Shown here piece after piece: positions 1 through 7,335 of a stretch of DNA of 64,000 bases. The notes under the pieces were generated by a model. That model worked only from the letters and a program-made list of their open reading frames with translations, did no database searches and was not told the DNA's origin. The translations under genes were made by a program, and so were the position numbers. How positions within the stretch are numbered: position 1 is the first letter of the stretch; every line of letters begins with the position of its first letter. The DNA is from Nitrospira sp. Ga0074138 (GTDB taxonomy: Bacteria; Nitrospirota; Nitrospiria; Nitrospirales; Nitrospiraceae), in contig LNDU01000053.1 in assembly GCA_001464735.1 (NCBI GenBank), positions 1-64,000 of the forward strand. Reading direction: 5' to 3'.

Positions 1-363
1 CTCTTCATCGCCTTGCTCCTTTGTGTCGCCACTTCCGGTGGCGTTGGTGAAGCCAGGCTACCACTTATCACACTGTCCGAATTTCTGGAGCCCCCTCTGT
101 ATACTGGGGATACAAAAACCATACACATGCAATTAACTTTGAAGAGCGTTGGGGGTCGATATGAATACGTGAGTAAAGATCATTATACATATCCGTCCTT
201 CAATAAACACCCCTTGGTGAAAGTTGATGTTGATGATAAGAGTCACCAGAGTTATGCAATTGGTTCTCTAACCATTTCTGGTGGTTTTCAGTACATCAAT
301 GCGTCTCAGTACGGAGAAGTTGGAATTGGTACATCCCGCAACCACACGATCACCCGTGAATAG
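1..363 (+). CDS. Hypothetical exported protein, possibly cut by the window edge
   Basis: The frame is open from the first base to the stop before position 364, so the true start may lie outside the window; a TTG at 13 is the first start codon inside it. The first residues are hydrophobic (LFIALLLCVATSGG) and look like the core of a signal peptide, followed by about 100 polar residues rich in Thr, Tyr, Ser and Gly. I recognise no family. The base composition is visibly more AT-rich than most genes here, and the frame ends just before a decayed insertion sequence, so it could be foreign or a gene fragment. It may not be a functional gene. Confidence 0.35.
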   Translation, partial: LFIALLLCVATSGGVGEARLPLITLSEFLEPPLYTGDTKTIHMQLTLKSVGGRYEYVSKDHYTYPSFNKHPLVKVDVDDKSHQSYAIGSLTISGGFQYINASQYGEVGIGTSRNHTITRE

Positions 364-437
364 CTCCTGGGTGGCTGGACTCAATGGAACAGTTGACCCT
401 CCCCCAATTTCACAGACACTGTATAAGGAGGAATGTG

Positions 438-890
438 ATGAAATTGGAGGAACGAATGACCACGAAGACCCGATACACGGACGAATTTAAGGCAGAAGCG
501 ATCCGGTTGGTGCGCGACTCGGCACGGGCCTGTTGCTCAAATAGCTCGGGACCTCGGCATCGCCGATCCTCTGCTGTGACGCTGACGGGTTGAGCGGCGC
601 CAGGCGGAATCTCTGGACCACACACGCGAGTCGCGGCGAACGAAACAGGAAGAGCTCATGCGGCTGAGCGATGAGATACCGGGTAATCCAGGGGCACGAC
701 CATCGCTATCCCATGCGCTTGACGTGCCGTTCTCCGCGAACAGGGCCACCCATCGGGTTGGGGAACATCGCGTGGCGCGGCTGATGCGCCACGATGCTCT
801 CCGGGCTAAGGCCGCGAAGCAATGGCAGGCCACAACGCATTCGTCCCACTGCTTACCCGTGGTGGCGTCCGCGCTGGACATGCCGAGCCC
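438..890 (+). pseudogene. Decayed IS3-family transposase (OrfA and OrfB remnants)
   Basis: An ATG at 438 or 456, preceded by AAGGAGG, opens a reading frame with the typical IS3 OrfA beginning (TRYTDEFKAEAIRLVRDSAR). A frameshift near 530 moves the next conserved piece (PVAQIARDLGIADP) into another frame, which then meets a stop. Further on, about 760-890, an in-frame piece (RVARLMRHDALRAK, then SSHCLPV) matches the HTH part of the IS3 OrfB, but the DDE catalytic domain is gone. The element thus lost most of its middle and its whole right end. The stretch just upstream (about 389-420, GACCCTCCCCCAATTTCACAGAC) resembles an IS3 left terminal repeat. It cannot make an active transposase. Confidence 0.75.
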
Positions 891-957
891 ATTCTCTGAC
901 TGCGATTTGTTAGATCTATATTATTCCCCTACGATATTCACTACGCCGAGAAAGCGC

Positions 958-986
958 TTGTCGCGAGGATCTGCTAAGTATATGAT
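958..986 (+). promoter_or_regulatory. Sigma-70-type promoter of tRNA-Arg
   Basis: A -35 box TTGTCG at 958-963 is followed by a 17-base spacer and a -10 box TATGAT at 981-986. The tRNA begins 11 bases after the -10 box, so transcription would start only a few bases upstream of the mature 5' end. Box match, spacing and position all agree; it was found by eye only. Confidence 0.55.
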
Positions 987-996
987 TAGAGGCCTT

Positions 997-1073
997 GCCC
1001 CCGTAGCTCAGTTGGATAGAGCAGCGGTTTCCTAAACCGCGGGTCGTACGTTCAATTCGTATCGGGGGCACCA
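997..1073 (+). tRNA. tRNA-Arg (anticodon CCU), CCA encoded
   Basis: The cloverleaf folds fully: acceptor stem GCCCCCG (997-1003) pairs with CGGGGGC (1063-1069), the anticodon stem GCGGT/ACCGC encloses the loop TTCCTAA with anticodon CCT, and the T arm contains GTTCAATTC. Discriminator A is followed by a genomically encoded CCA. It decodes AGG codons as arginine. A decayed insertion sequence lies just upstream. Confidence 0.97.
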
Positions 1074-1203
1074 AATTTCACCTAATCTTATTAAGGAACT
1101 ATTGGATTGCGGCGAAACATAGATGGACGGAAAATGCCTACAGACCTTACGATGTTCGTTCTTATTCCTTTCACTTCTACCAACTTAAGCTATACTTCTC
1201 CCC

Positions 1204-1584
1204 ATGGCTCCGTTTCAAGGCAAGACAAGCAGGCCTTCCACACTAGAAACGGTTCTCCGCCTTCATGGATTTTTCCATCACCGCTTGCAATCTCTTGGCG
1301 TCTCTCCTATCCAAGCCGGAATGTTGCTCTATCTTGACCGGCACCCTCAGTGCCAGGTGATTGAAATCGCTTCGGCGCTCTGTCTTCAGAACCTCTCAGC
1401 GGTCAAGACTGTTCAACTTGTTCAGAGAAATGGATGGATACGCAAACCACAGGTCAATGCGAATAGGAAGATCGTCAAGCTACAGCTCACTGAAAAGGGC
1501 ACAGCCCTCGCTCAGAAGATCAAAGAGAACATCGAAGTCACTGACAAACTCTTCGCCCTGGCCGATAGCCGTAAGGCTGCTTAA
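1204..1584 (+). CDS. MarR-type winged-helix transcriptional regulator
   Basis: This 126-residue protein has the layout of a short MarR-family repressor. A helical dimerisation region (about 12-40) leads into SPIQAGMLLYLDRHP, typical of the start of the MarR winged-helix domain. A recognition helix region (about 55-75, IASALCLQNLSAVKTVQLVQ) follows, then the beta wing with NRKIVKLQLTEKG, and a terminal helix. MarR proteins bind DNA as dimers and often answer to small aromatic or oxidative signals; no ligand can be inferred here. It stands alone, with the tRNA upstream and a small membrane protein downstream on the same strand. The ATG at 1204 gives the expected N-terminus, although no strong ribosome binding site precedes it. 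Confidence 0.75.
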   Translation: MAPFQGKTSRPSTLETVLRLHGFFHHRLQSLGVSPIQAGMLLYLDRHPQCQVIEIASALCLQNLSAVKTVQLVQRNGWIRKPQVNANRKIVKLQLTEKGTALAQKIKENIEVTDKLFALADSRKAA

Positions 1585-1812
1585 GCGTTTCTCAACATTG
1601 CCACCAAACAGTAGAACTGAGTCCGCCTAGCCCTCGCCCCGTCGCACCAAGCGCAAGCCTCCCCCCTTTGTCCTGATAACGTAAACCGAATAGGGAAAGC
1701 CTTCTTCAAAAATTCAAAGATGGAGCGCAGCCACACGCCTCACTGCTGCTTACCATAGCCTTGACACCTTCCCATGGTCGGCCTAGCTTGGCAACACAAT
1801 GGAGGTACGATG

Positions 1813-2154
1813 ATGGTAGACGACACGAACAAGCAAGCCGTTGTGGTGACAGACATCCGTATGCCGTTCTTCTCGATGGTCATTTTCATGGTGAAGTGGG
1901 CCATCGCTGCAATCCCGGCCTTGTTTATTCTTATCGTATTCGGAGTACTAACGTGGGGAATGCTCGGTGGGCTTCTCCTCTCGTTGACTATAGGCAAAAA
2001 CACAGACTCAGTTCGGACTCTCGGTACGGAGACACCCACCTCCGTACCGACTTCTATAGAGTCCATACCACCCGTGCTGGTTAAATCCGCATACTTTCCA
2101 AAACTCATATCGGCAGGAATCAGGGTCGAGCCCTCGCCGTATCATCGCGAGTAA
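1813..2154 (+). CDS. Small membrane protein of unknown function
   Basis: GGAGG at 1801-1805 stands seven bases before the ATG at 1813 (a second ATG directly precedes it at 1810), so these starts are preferred over a codon further upstream. The product is about 113 residues: a short polar N-terminus, a long hydrophobic stretch (about residues 15-60, one or two membrane helices including WAIAAIPALFILIVFGVLTW), then a Ser/Thr/Pro-rich tail. No catalytic motif is visible. I do not recognise a named family; it looks like the short conserved membrane proteins common in Nitrospira-type genomes, which is an impression only. The C-terminal tail could have been altered by mutation. Confidence 0.55.
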   Translation: MVDDTNKQAVVVTDIRMPFFSMVIFMVKWAIAAIPALFILIVFGVLTWGMLGGLLLSLTIGKNTDSVRTLGTETPTSVPTSIESIPPVLVKSAYFPKLISAGIRVEPSPYHRE

Positions 2155-2426
2155 TGGCGAGCTATGGCCTCTGTCTTGCGACCTGATCACGCTCCTCCAA
2201 ATAACTCGGCTCTTTGCGAACCTCCTATACCCTTCACGATTTGCCCCTATCGTCGCTTCTCAGTTCAATATCCCCGTTTCCTATTTCCTCTGGAATACTC
2301 AACAGTATCGCTATCCTGTGAAACCTCTCGCTGAGCGACTGACGTTTGTCCGAGAAGTTGCTCATGATCAAACCAATCTAGAAAGCTGCATTGACAGCAC
2401 TCCAAGCAAGGCGTAGCATTCCACAA

Positions 2427-2759
2427 ATGGCGCGGATTTCTGTCTTTCTGGCAGTTCAGCTCGTCGTCCTCACCTTCAATGCCTATGCCTGCGTCCTGCC
2501 ATTGCCACAAACAAGTGCGATGGACTGCCCCTCAGGGATGGAGGAGCCTGTACGTGGGACATGCGATGCCTTTCTCGAAATAGGCCCGCAATCGCAGTTT
2601 TCATCCTACGACGCCGCAAACCCATTCCATCTTGCATACACGTTGCCCGTTCAGCTTCTTCCCGATATGTTCGTGCCGCTTGTTCGCATCACCAAACCAC
2701 CAGAGAGCACCGATACCCCCATCCATCCCTCGATCCACACAACTGTCCTGAGGATTTGA
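2427..2759 (+). CDS. Hypothetical exported protein next to copper-binding protein gene
   Basis: From the ATG at 2427 the product has about 110 residues. It begins with a signal-peptide-like stretch (ARISVFLAVQLVVLTFNAYAC), which could be cleaved after AYA, leaving a short mature domain with three Cys residues (YACVLPLP, MDCPSGM, GTCDAFL) and many prolines. The arrangement recalls small periplasmic proteins found beside copper-resistance genes, and the next gene on the strand encodes a Cys-rich copper-binding protein, but there is no clear metal-site motif. An in-frame TTG at 2391 is a less likely start. Function unknown. Confidence 0.5.
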   Translation: MARISVFLAVQLVVLTFNAYACVLPLPQTSAMDCPSGMEEPVRGTCDAFLEIGPQSQFSSYDAANPFHLAYTLPVQLLPDMFVPLVRITKPPESTDTPIHPSIHTTVLRI

Positions 2760-2865
2760 TACCCCCTTTCCATTTTGCGTTCGACTCTAGGCCCTAGGCA
2801 ATTCATTACGCTTTCTTCCAGGTCCACGTGCTCAGCGTGGGCCATAGAGTACGAAGGGGGGACGT

Positions 2866-3408
2866 ATGTCAAATATCAGCAGAAGAACATTTGTGACCAC
2901 CGGTGCGTCGCTTCTGGCTACTGGTGCGCCGTTGATGATGTCGCGAGGGGTGGCGGCTGCCACACAAGATGCGGGCCATGGTCCGATGCGAGAGCCTCAG
3001 GCGCTCCCAGACTCTTCGCTTCTCCACATGTCAGGCGAAGCGACCACTATGGACGGCCACCGCATGAGCGAGGAGATGCGACGCTGTATTCAGCTCTGCC
3101 AAGACTGCCATGTGACCTGCATCCAAATAATCGATCATTGTTTAAATCTTGGAAGTCGGCATGCAGCCCCTGACCATATCCGGTTATTAATGGACTGTGC
3201 ACAGCTCTGCACAACAACCGCCGATTTCATGGCGCGGGAGTCTTTGTTTCACGACCGCACGTGCAACCTCTGTTCCGAGATCTGCCGGCTCTGCGCGGAA
3301 AGCTGCGAGCGAGTGGCTGGAGACGATCAGTCAGTCACACAGTGCTCCGAGTTGTGCCTCCGTTGTGCAGAATCCTGCAACCGAATGGCGTCGAACAAAG
3401 CGGCCTAG
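2866..3408 (+). CDS. Tat-exported four-helix-bundle copper-binding protein (Csp-like)
   Basis: The 180-residue product carries a twin-arginine signal (SRRTFV, then a hydrophobic run ending in AVAAA-like residues near 32). The mature part holds 16 Cys residues, mostly spaced as CxxxC or CxxC along amphipathic helices: CIQLCQDCHVTC, CAQLC, CNLCSEICRLCAESC and CSELCLRCAESC. This is the pattern of the DUF326 copper storage proteins (Csp), in which Cys side chains line the inside of a four-helix bundle and bind many Cu(I) ions. Tat export implies folding before export and a periplasmic site, as for methanotroph Csp1. GGGGG lies just upstream of the ATG. The copper role is inferred from the family. 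Confidence 0.85.
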   Translation: MSNISRRTFVTTGASLLATGAPLMMSRGVAAATQDAGHGPMREPQALPDSSLLHMSGEATTMDGHRMSEEMRRCIQLCQDCHVTCIQIIDHCLNLGSRHAAPDHIRLLMDCAQLCTTTADFMARESLFHDRTCNLCSEICRLCAESCERVAGDDQSVTQCSELCLRCAESCNRMASNKAA

Positions 3409-3445
3409 CCGCATACATCCCGAATTCGCATAACAGCTTGATGTC

Positions 3446-3475
3446 CACCCGGCCGCCACCCTTGGCGGCCGGGTG
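3446..3475 (+). terminator. Strong 12-bp perfect hairpin after the copper protein gene
   Basis: CACCCGGCCGCC at 3446-3457 is the exact reverse complement of GGCGGCCGGGTG at 3464-3475, with a six-base loop. The very GC-rich stem 38 bases after the stop codon suggests a transcription stop or an mRNA 3' stabiliser. There is no T-run after it, so it is not a textbook intrinsic terminator. Confidence 0.5.
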
Positions 3476-3604
3476 ATTCGAAATTGCGGTAGAGGATCCT
3501 AACCGGGCGCCATCTCACCGGGTCGGCTGGATCGCCTTGCCAGTCAAAATCTGTTGTTTTCTTGTCAGGTTCTCCCCCCTCAGTTAGACTTTTTTCACAC
3601 AACC

Positions 3605-5017
3605 ATGGCACGAGCACGCGCAGCAGAACATCAGCGGCCCCGATCAAAAACCGCCCCGATCGAAGAGGCCACACTCGGAATCACCAAGCTTCAGGAAGTG
3701 TTGGCAGCGATCAATGACCTCAGTCAAGAAGGCTTTCCATATCGTGATGCTGCGCAAAGCAAAGCCGAGCTGCAGTTTCGGGAGTGCCTGCGTCACTCGT
3801 TCGGCGAGCGATCTCAGGAGTTTCAAACCTATCGCAACTTCAAACTTCGTACGGCGGACAAGGCCGAGGTGGCCCAGAGCCTTGCTGTCATTAAGGGCCT
3901 CATACACACCTTGGAGGACCGGAAGCTGGAACTTCAGGGACTCAAGCCCCCATCAAAACCAGAGCCATCACCCGAGGCCAGCCTCAGCAATACAGCCCCT
4001 ATGGTACCGGCCTCGTCTGCACCCGCAACCACCACGACAGGGCAGACAAACTCACCGATGACTATGCCCGTCGCCATGACGACAAATGTGGAACCGTCGA
4101 TTGCTCCTCTGCTCCCCACACCCCAATCACAACCGCCCATACCTGAGCCGCTGATCATTGCGCCGGCACCGCCCCCGATTCCAGCACCGACCGTGACTTC
4201 GACTCCTACGCCATCTCCAACACCGACGCTGACACCCACACCGATAACACTCCAACCACCTCCTGCCTCCATCACCGCCTTGATCACTTCTGCTCCTCCC
4301 GTGCCCGCAGCTCCACCAAGACCATCAGCGATCGAGAGACCGGTGGAAGTCACGCAAGCACCCTCATTAACCATGACAGCTCCAATCCCTTTTCCAATAC
4401 CGACTCAACCTCACATCCATCCCCCAACCCCTGAGTCACATAACCCGTCGATGCCCCCCACCATGCCTCCGAGTATGGTCCAGGCTCCGCCAGACACACC
4501 ATCAAGCAATACGGCAATCGGCTTGAGTATCGCGCGGGTGATTGAGTCCATACCCGACCAAGATCCACTCAATCTCATCAGAAAAGTCTGCCTTCGCTTC
4601 CACTCTGTAGCCCGCCAGCTCCGACTTCGGAAAGACTATCGTCCGACACTTGAGGTCGACGACGATCATGACCTCCAGGACCTCTTGTGCGCATTATTGA
4701 AGGTGGAATTCGACGAAGTCGCGACCGATGAATGGACGCCACCCTACACAGGAGGCGCACCAAGAACGACGCTCCTGGTAAATCGAGATCAGATCGCAAT
4801 CGTGGCGAAGAAGACCGGACCAGGAGTGACCACGAAGGAACTTGCCGATCAGGTCGCAGCGGACTCCGCCTACTATCGAGCACAAGGGCGATGCTCAACC
4901 GTATTTTGCTTCATGTACGATCCTGAAGGCCGCATCGGGAGCCCGAAGCGGCTGGAAACCACCCTAACAAGCGTGAGCGAGCACTGCCGGGTCGAAGTGC
5001 TGGTTGCGCCAAAGTGA
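3605..5017 (+). CDS. Pro-rich protein with a degenerate DpnII/MboI-type nuclease domain
   Basis: The product, about 470 residues from the ATG at 3605 (a TTG at 3554 is an alternative start), has three parts. Residues about 15-115 form a helical domain. Residues about 120-310 are a low-complexity linker of Pro, Thr, Ser and Ala (runs such as TPTPSPTPTLTPTP). The last 150 residues match the REase_DpnII-MboI fold: RFHSVARQLRLR, RPTLEVDDDHDLQDLLCALL, EWTPPYTGG and CFMYDPEGRI are all in place. In active relatives the core reads roughly R-x-D-F-L-L then E-x-K; here it is RTTLLV and IVAKK, so the Asp and Glu are replaced by Thr and Val while one Lys remains. It is probably not a nuclease but may bind nucleic acid or a partner. 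The next genes encode a RAM-domain protein and a lipoprotein. Confidence 0.8.
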   Translation: MARARAAEHQRPRSKTAPIEEATLGITKLQEVLAAINDLSQEGFPYRDAAQSKAELQFRECLRHSFGERSQEFQTYRNFKLRTADKAEVAQSLAVIKGLIHTLEDRKLELQGLKPPSKPEPSPEASLSNTAPMVPASSAPATTTTGQTNSPMTMPVAMTTNVEPSIAPLLPTPQSQPPIPEPLIIAPAPPPIPAPTVTSTPTPSPTPTLTPTPITLQPPPASITALITSAPPVPAAPPRPSAIERPVEVTQAPSLTMTAPIPFPIPTQPHIHPPTPESHNPSMPPTMPPSMVQAPPDTPSSNTAIGLSIARVIESIPDQDPLNLIRKVCLRFHSVARQLRLRKDYRPTLEVDDDHDLQDLLCALLKVEFDEVATDEWTPPYTGGAPRTTLLVNRDQIAIVAKKTGPGVTTKELADQVAADSAYYRAQGRCSTVFCFMYDPEGRIGSPKRLETTLTSVSEHCRVEVLVAPK

Positions 5018-5093
5018 GACCATGACTAAATCAAATTTAAAGAGGATTCCTTCCATCACATCATCATCCAAGGCCATGAAGGGCAAGCCCGGG

Positions 5094-5122
5094 TTGACAG
5101 GGCACAATGACTTTGCTATAAC
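5094..5122 (+). promoter_or_regulatory. Near-consensus sigma-70 promoter before the RAM-domain gene
   Basis: TTGACA at 5094-5099 and TATAAC at 5117-5122 are separated by exactly 17 bases. This is the best sigma-70 match noticed in the window. It lies after the stop of the nuclease-like gene and about 60 bases before the ATG at 5184, which supports that start over the in-frame ATG at 5022. Confidence 0.65.
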
Positions 5123-5183
5123 GCAACCCACTTCCGGGGCCATTCCTTATACCATTCATGGTCCAGCTCCGGGAGATCAAGGG

Positions 5184-5438
5184 ATGTCTGACCGGGCGTA
5201 CGTGCTCATCAATGTTCTCCCTGGACAGACAGCAGCTGTCGTTAAGGCGCTGGGGGAAATTAAAGAGATAAAGACGATTGATCCCTGTTGGGGTAAGCCG
5301 GACATCATTGCAATAGCTGACATAGTGGACCAAGATGCGTTGACCCAACTGGTCTTGAGTCGCATACATCGTATCGAAGGAGTGACCCAGACCGATACTC
5401 ACCTCGTATACCGGCTGAAGGAGGCCAGAACAAAATGA
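5184..5438 (+). CDS. Stand-alone Lrp/AsnC ligand-binding (RAM) domain protein
   Basis: The 84-residue product (AYVLINVLPGQ, then VVKALGEIKEI, then GKPDIIAIADI and RIEGVTQTDTHLVY) is the alpha/beta RAM domain of Lrp/AsnC regulators without the helix-turn-helix. Such stand-alone domains form oligomers and bind amino acids or modulate a full-length regulator; which of these applies here is unknown. The start at 5184 is chosen because GGGAGA lies seven bases before it and a strong promoter stands just upstream; starts at 5022 or 5004 would add about 60 low-complexity residues. Its stop overlaps the start of the next gene (ATGA), indicating translational coupling with the lipoprotein. Confidence 0.8.
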   Translation: MSDRAYVLINVLPGQTAAVVKALGEIKEIKTIDPCWGKPDIIAIADIVDQDALTQLVLSRIHRIEGVTQTDTHLVYRLKEARTK

Positions 5439-5926
5439 TCCGAAAGGACTGTCTCGCCATCGTGGCCCTTACCGTTTTCGCTTTTGGTTGTTCTAGCGTT
5501 CCTCAACAAACCCCCTTAGCACCAGAAGTCGTCGAAGTCACATTGCCTGCATCGGCAGACCGGGTGAAAGCGGCTGTGACTAAAGTTTTGGCAGACGACA
5601 ACTACGATGTGGATTGGAAGGATGGAACGCAGCTTCAGACAGGCTACAGGGGCGAGCAGCCCAGTATCTGGGATTGGCTCGTGAGAGGACGGTTCGGTGT
5701 GGTCAGGAGCCGTGCCCAAGCGGCTGTGACGGCGGAAACTGACCAGAGCTCTCGTCTCCGGCTACAAGTCTCGTCGGAAGGCAAGCAAACGATGTTTCAA
5801 GGATGGGAACCCACCGCACCCCAAGTTCCTCAAAGTGCTGAAAATAAGCTCCGTTTGATTAAGAACGAGTTGAAGATCGTACAGACCACGTACACGACCG
5901 AGACCTTTTACGGATCGAAACCTTAA
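5435..5926 (+). CDS. Outer-membrane-type lipoprotein of unknown function
   Basis: The 163-residue product has a type II signal peptide ending in the lipobox FGCS (Cys 19), so it should be lipid-anchored in the envelope. The mature part has an alpha/beta pattern (VTLPASADRVKAAVTKVLADDNYDVDWKD, then RLRLQVSSEGK and ENKLRLIKNELKIV) that resembles small lipoproteins built from one compact domain, but I recognise no named family. It starts inside the stop of the RAM-domain gene and is probably cotranscribed from the promoter at 5094. It ends head-on against the NtrC-type regulator gene, with an overlap of four bases. Confidence 0.65.
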   Translation: MIRKDCLAIVALTVFAFGCSSVPQQTPLAPEVVEVTLPASADRVKAAVTKVLADDNYDVDWKDGTQLQTGYRGEQPSIWDWLVRGRFGVVRSRAQAAVTAETDQSSRLRLQVSSEGKQTMFQGWEPTAPQVPQSAENKLRLIKNELKIVQTTYTTETFYGSKP

Positions 5927-7335
5927 ACAGGCTCTTTTTCCGCGCCTTCAGTCTCTTCTCCAAGATCCAGGCCGAAACGCTCTGCCATACGGTAGAGCGT
6001 TCGCCTGTCGATGCCAAGGATCTTTGCCGCTTTCACCTTATTTCCCTTCGTTTCCTTGAGCACACGAGTCAAATGCCGCTTTTCCACTTCTTCTAGGGTC
6101 AGAGACACCTCATCAAGCTGATCGACTTGTGAGAGTCGTGCATCAGCTTCATTGGTTGCATGCTGGCGAATCACTTCGGGTAAATCTTCAGGCGTCAGAA
6201 GAGGCCCGTGGCTTAACGACACGGCGCGTTCAATCGCATTTTCAAGTTCTCGAACGTTGCCTGGCCATCGATATTGAGTCAAGAGCGCCATCGTTTCAGG
6301 CAGGACTCCTCGCACCGCGTGCTGCGTCCCTGCCGCGCACTTTTGTAAGAAGTGATGCACCAGCATCGGAATATCTTCCCGCCGGTCGACCAATGACGGC
6401 AACGTGATCGGAACGACTTTCAATCGGTAGAAAAGGTCGTCCCGAAACTTTCCCTCCTTCACCAGCTGCTCAAGATCTCGATTGGTTGCCGCAATGATCC
6501 GGACATCGACTCTGGTGGATGTTGTGCTCCCGACTCGGCGGACTTCCTGATCCTGCATGACCCGTAATAACTTCACTTGTAACGCCTGTCCGAGCTCACC
6601 GATCTCGTCGAGAAACAGCGTCCCTCCAGTGGCTGATTCAAAGAGCCCGATCTTGGTCCCAACTGCCCCCGTGAAGGCCCCTTTCTCATATCCGAACATT
6701 TCTGATTCCAGTAAGGTATCGGGCAACGCACCGCAGTTGACCGGGATGAACGGCTTGTCCCGGCGTGGGCCGTTCGTATGAATAGCCCGAGCAATAAGCT
6801 CTTTGCCGGTTCCGCTTTCCCCCTGGAGCAGGACCGTGCTTTTGCTCTCCGCCACACGCGCAACCAACTTATACACCTCCAACATCGCCGTGCTGCTCCC
6901 GACTAACGGAGACCACGCGTCTTTGCTCTTCAACTCCTCTCGGAACCGCGCATTCTCCTGAAGCAATCGACAGTGATCCAACCCCCGTTTGACCACCAGC
7001 TTGATGTCCTCTTTCTTGAACGGCTTTGCCAAATAATCGTACGCCCCTTGCTTGATCGCTTCGATCGCGCCCTCCAAAGAGCCGAATGCAGTAAGCACCA
7101 CCACGGCCGTATTCGGACTCACTCGTTTGAACTCCCGCAAAACCGTGAGCCCATCCACCGCACCCATGCGGATGTCCGTCAGCACCAAATCGACCCGTCC
7201 CTGGCGTCCACGCGCAATCACCGCTTCTCCACCGGCAAAGGCCTCGACGTGATACCCTTCCTTTCTGAGGGCTTCCGCCAACAGCTCACGTGCAACCGCA
7301 TCGTCGTCGGCCACCAAAATCGTCGCTGGTTGCAT
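5923..7335 (-). CDS. Sigma-54-dependent response regulator (NtrC/AtoC family)
   Basis: The domains are in the canonical order. The receiver domain (about 1-120) has acidic residues DDD at 10-12, phosphoacceptor D54 (LVLTDIRM) and K104-type LAKPF. The AAA+ sigma-54 interaction domain (about 140-370) has Walker A GESGTGKE, the GAFTGA loop that contacts sigma-54, and Walker B LFLDEIGE. The C-terminal Fis-type helix-turn-helix (about 425-460) contains KAAKILGIDRRTLYR. The ATG at 7335 follows AGGAGG and overlaps the kinase stop by one base (TGATG), so kinase and regulator are translated together. It should activate sigma-54 promoters when phosphorylated; target genes are not evident in this window. 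Confidence 0.95.
   Translation of the reverse strand: MQPATILVADDDAVARELLAEALRKEGYHVEAFAGGEAVIARGRQGRVDLVLTDIRMGAVDGLTVLREFKRVSPNTAVVVLTAFGSLEGAIEAIKQGAYDYLAKPFKKEDIKLVVKRGLDHCRLLQENARFREELKSKDAWSPLVGSSTAMLEVYKLVARVAESKSTVLLQGESGTGKELIARAIHTNGPRRDKPFIPVNCGALPDTLLESEMFGYEKGAFTGAVGTKIGLFESATGGTLFLDEIGELGQALQVKLLRVMQDQEVRRVGSTTSTRVDVRIIAATNRDLEQLVKEGKFRDDLFYRLKVVPITLPSLVDRREDIPMLVHHFLQKCAAGTQHAVRGVLPETMALLTQYRWPGNVRELENAIERAVSLSHGPLLTPEDLPEVIRQHATNEADARLSQVDQLDEVSLTLEEVEKRHLTRVLKETKGNKVKAAKILGIDRRTLYRMAERFGLDLGEETEGAEKEPV

Noticed and set aside
3934..4374. Gly/Val-rich frame on the minus strand
   Set aside because: It is the complement of the Pro/Thr-rich linker of the nuclease-like protein. 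Low-complexity DNA gives such open frames by chance.
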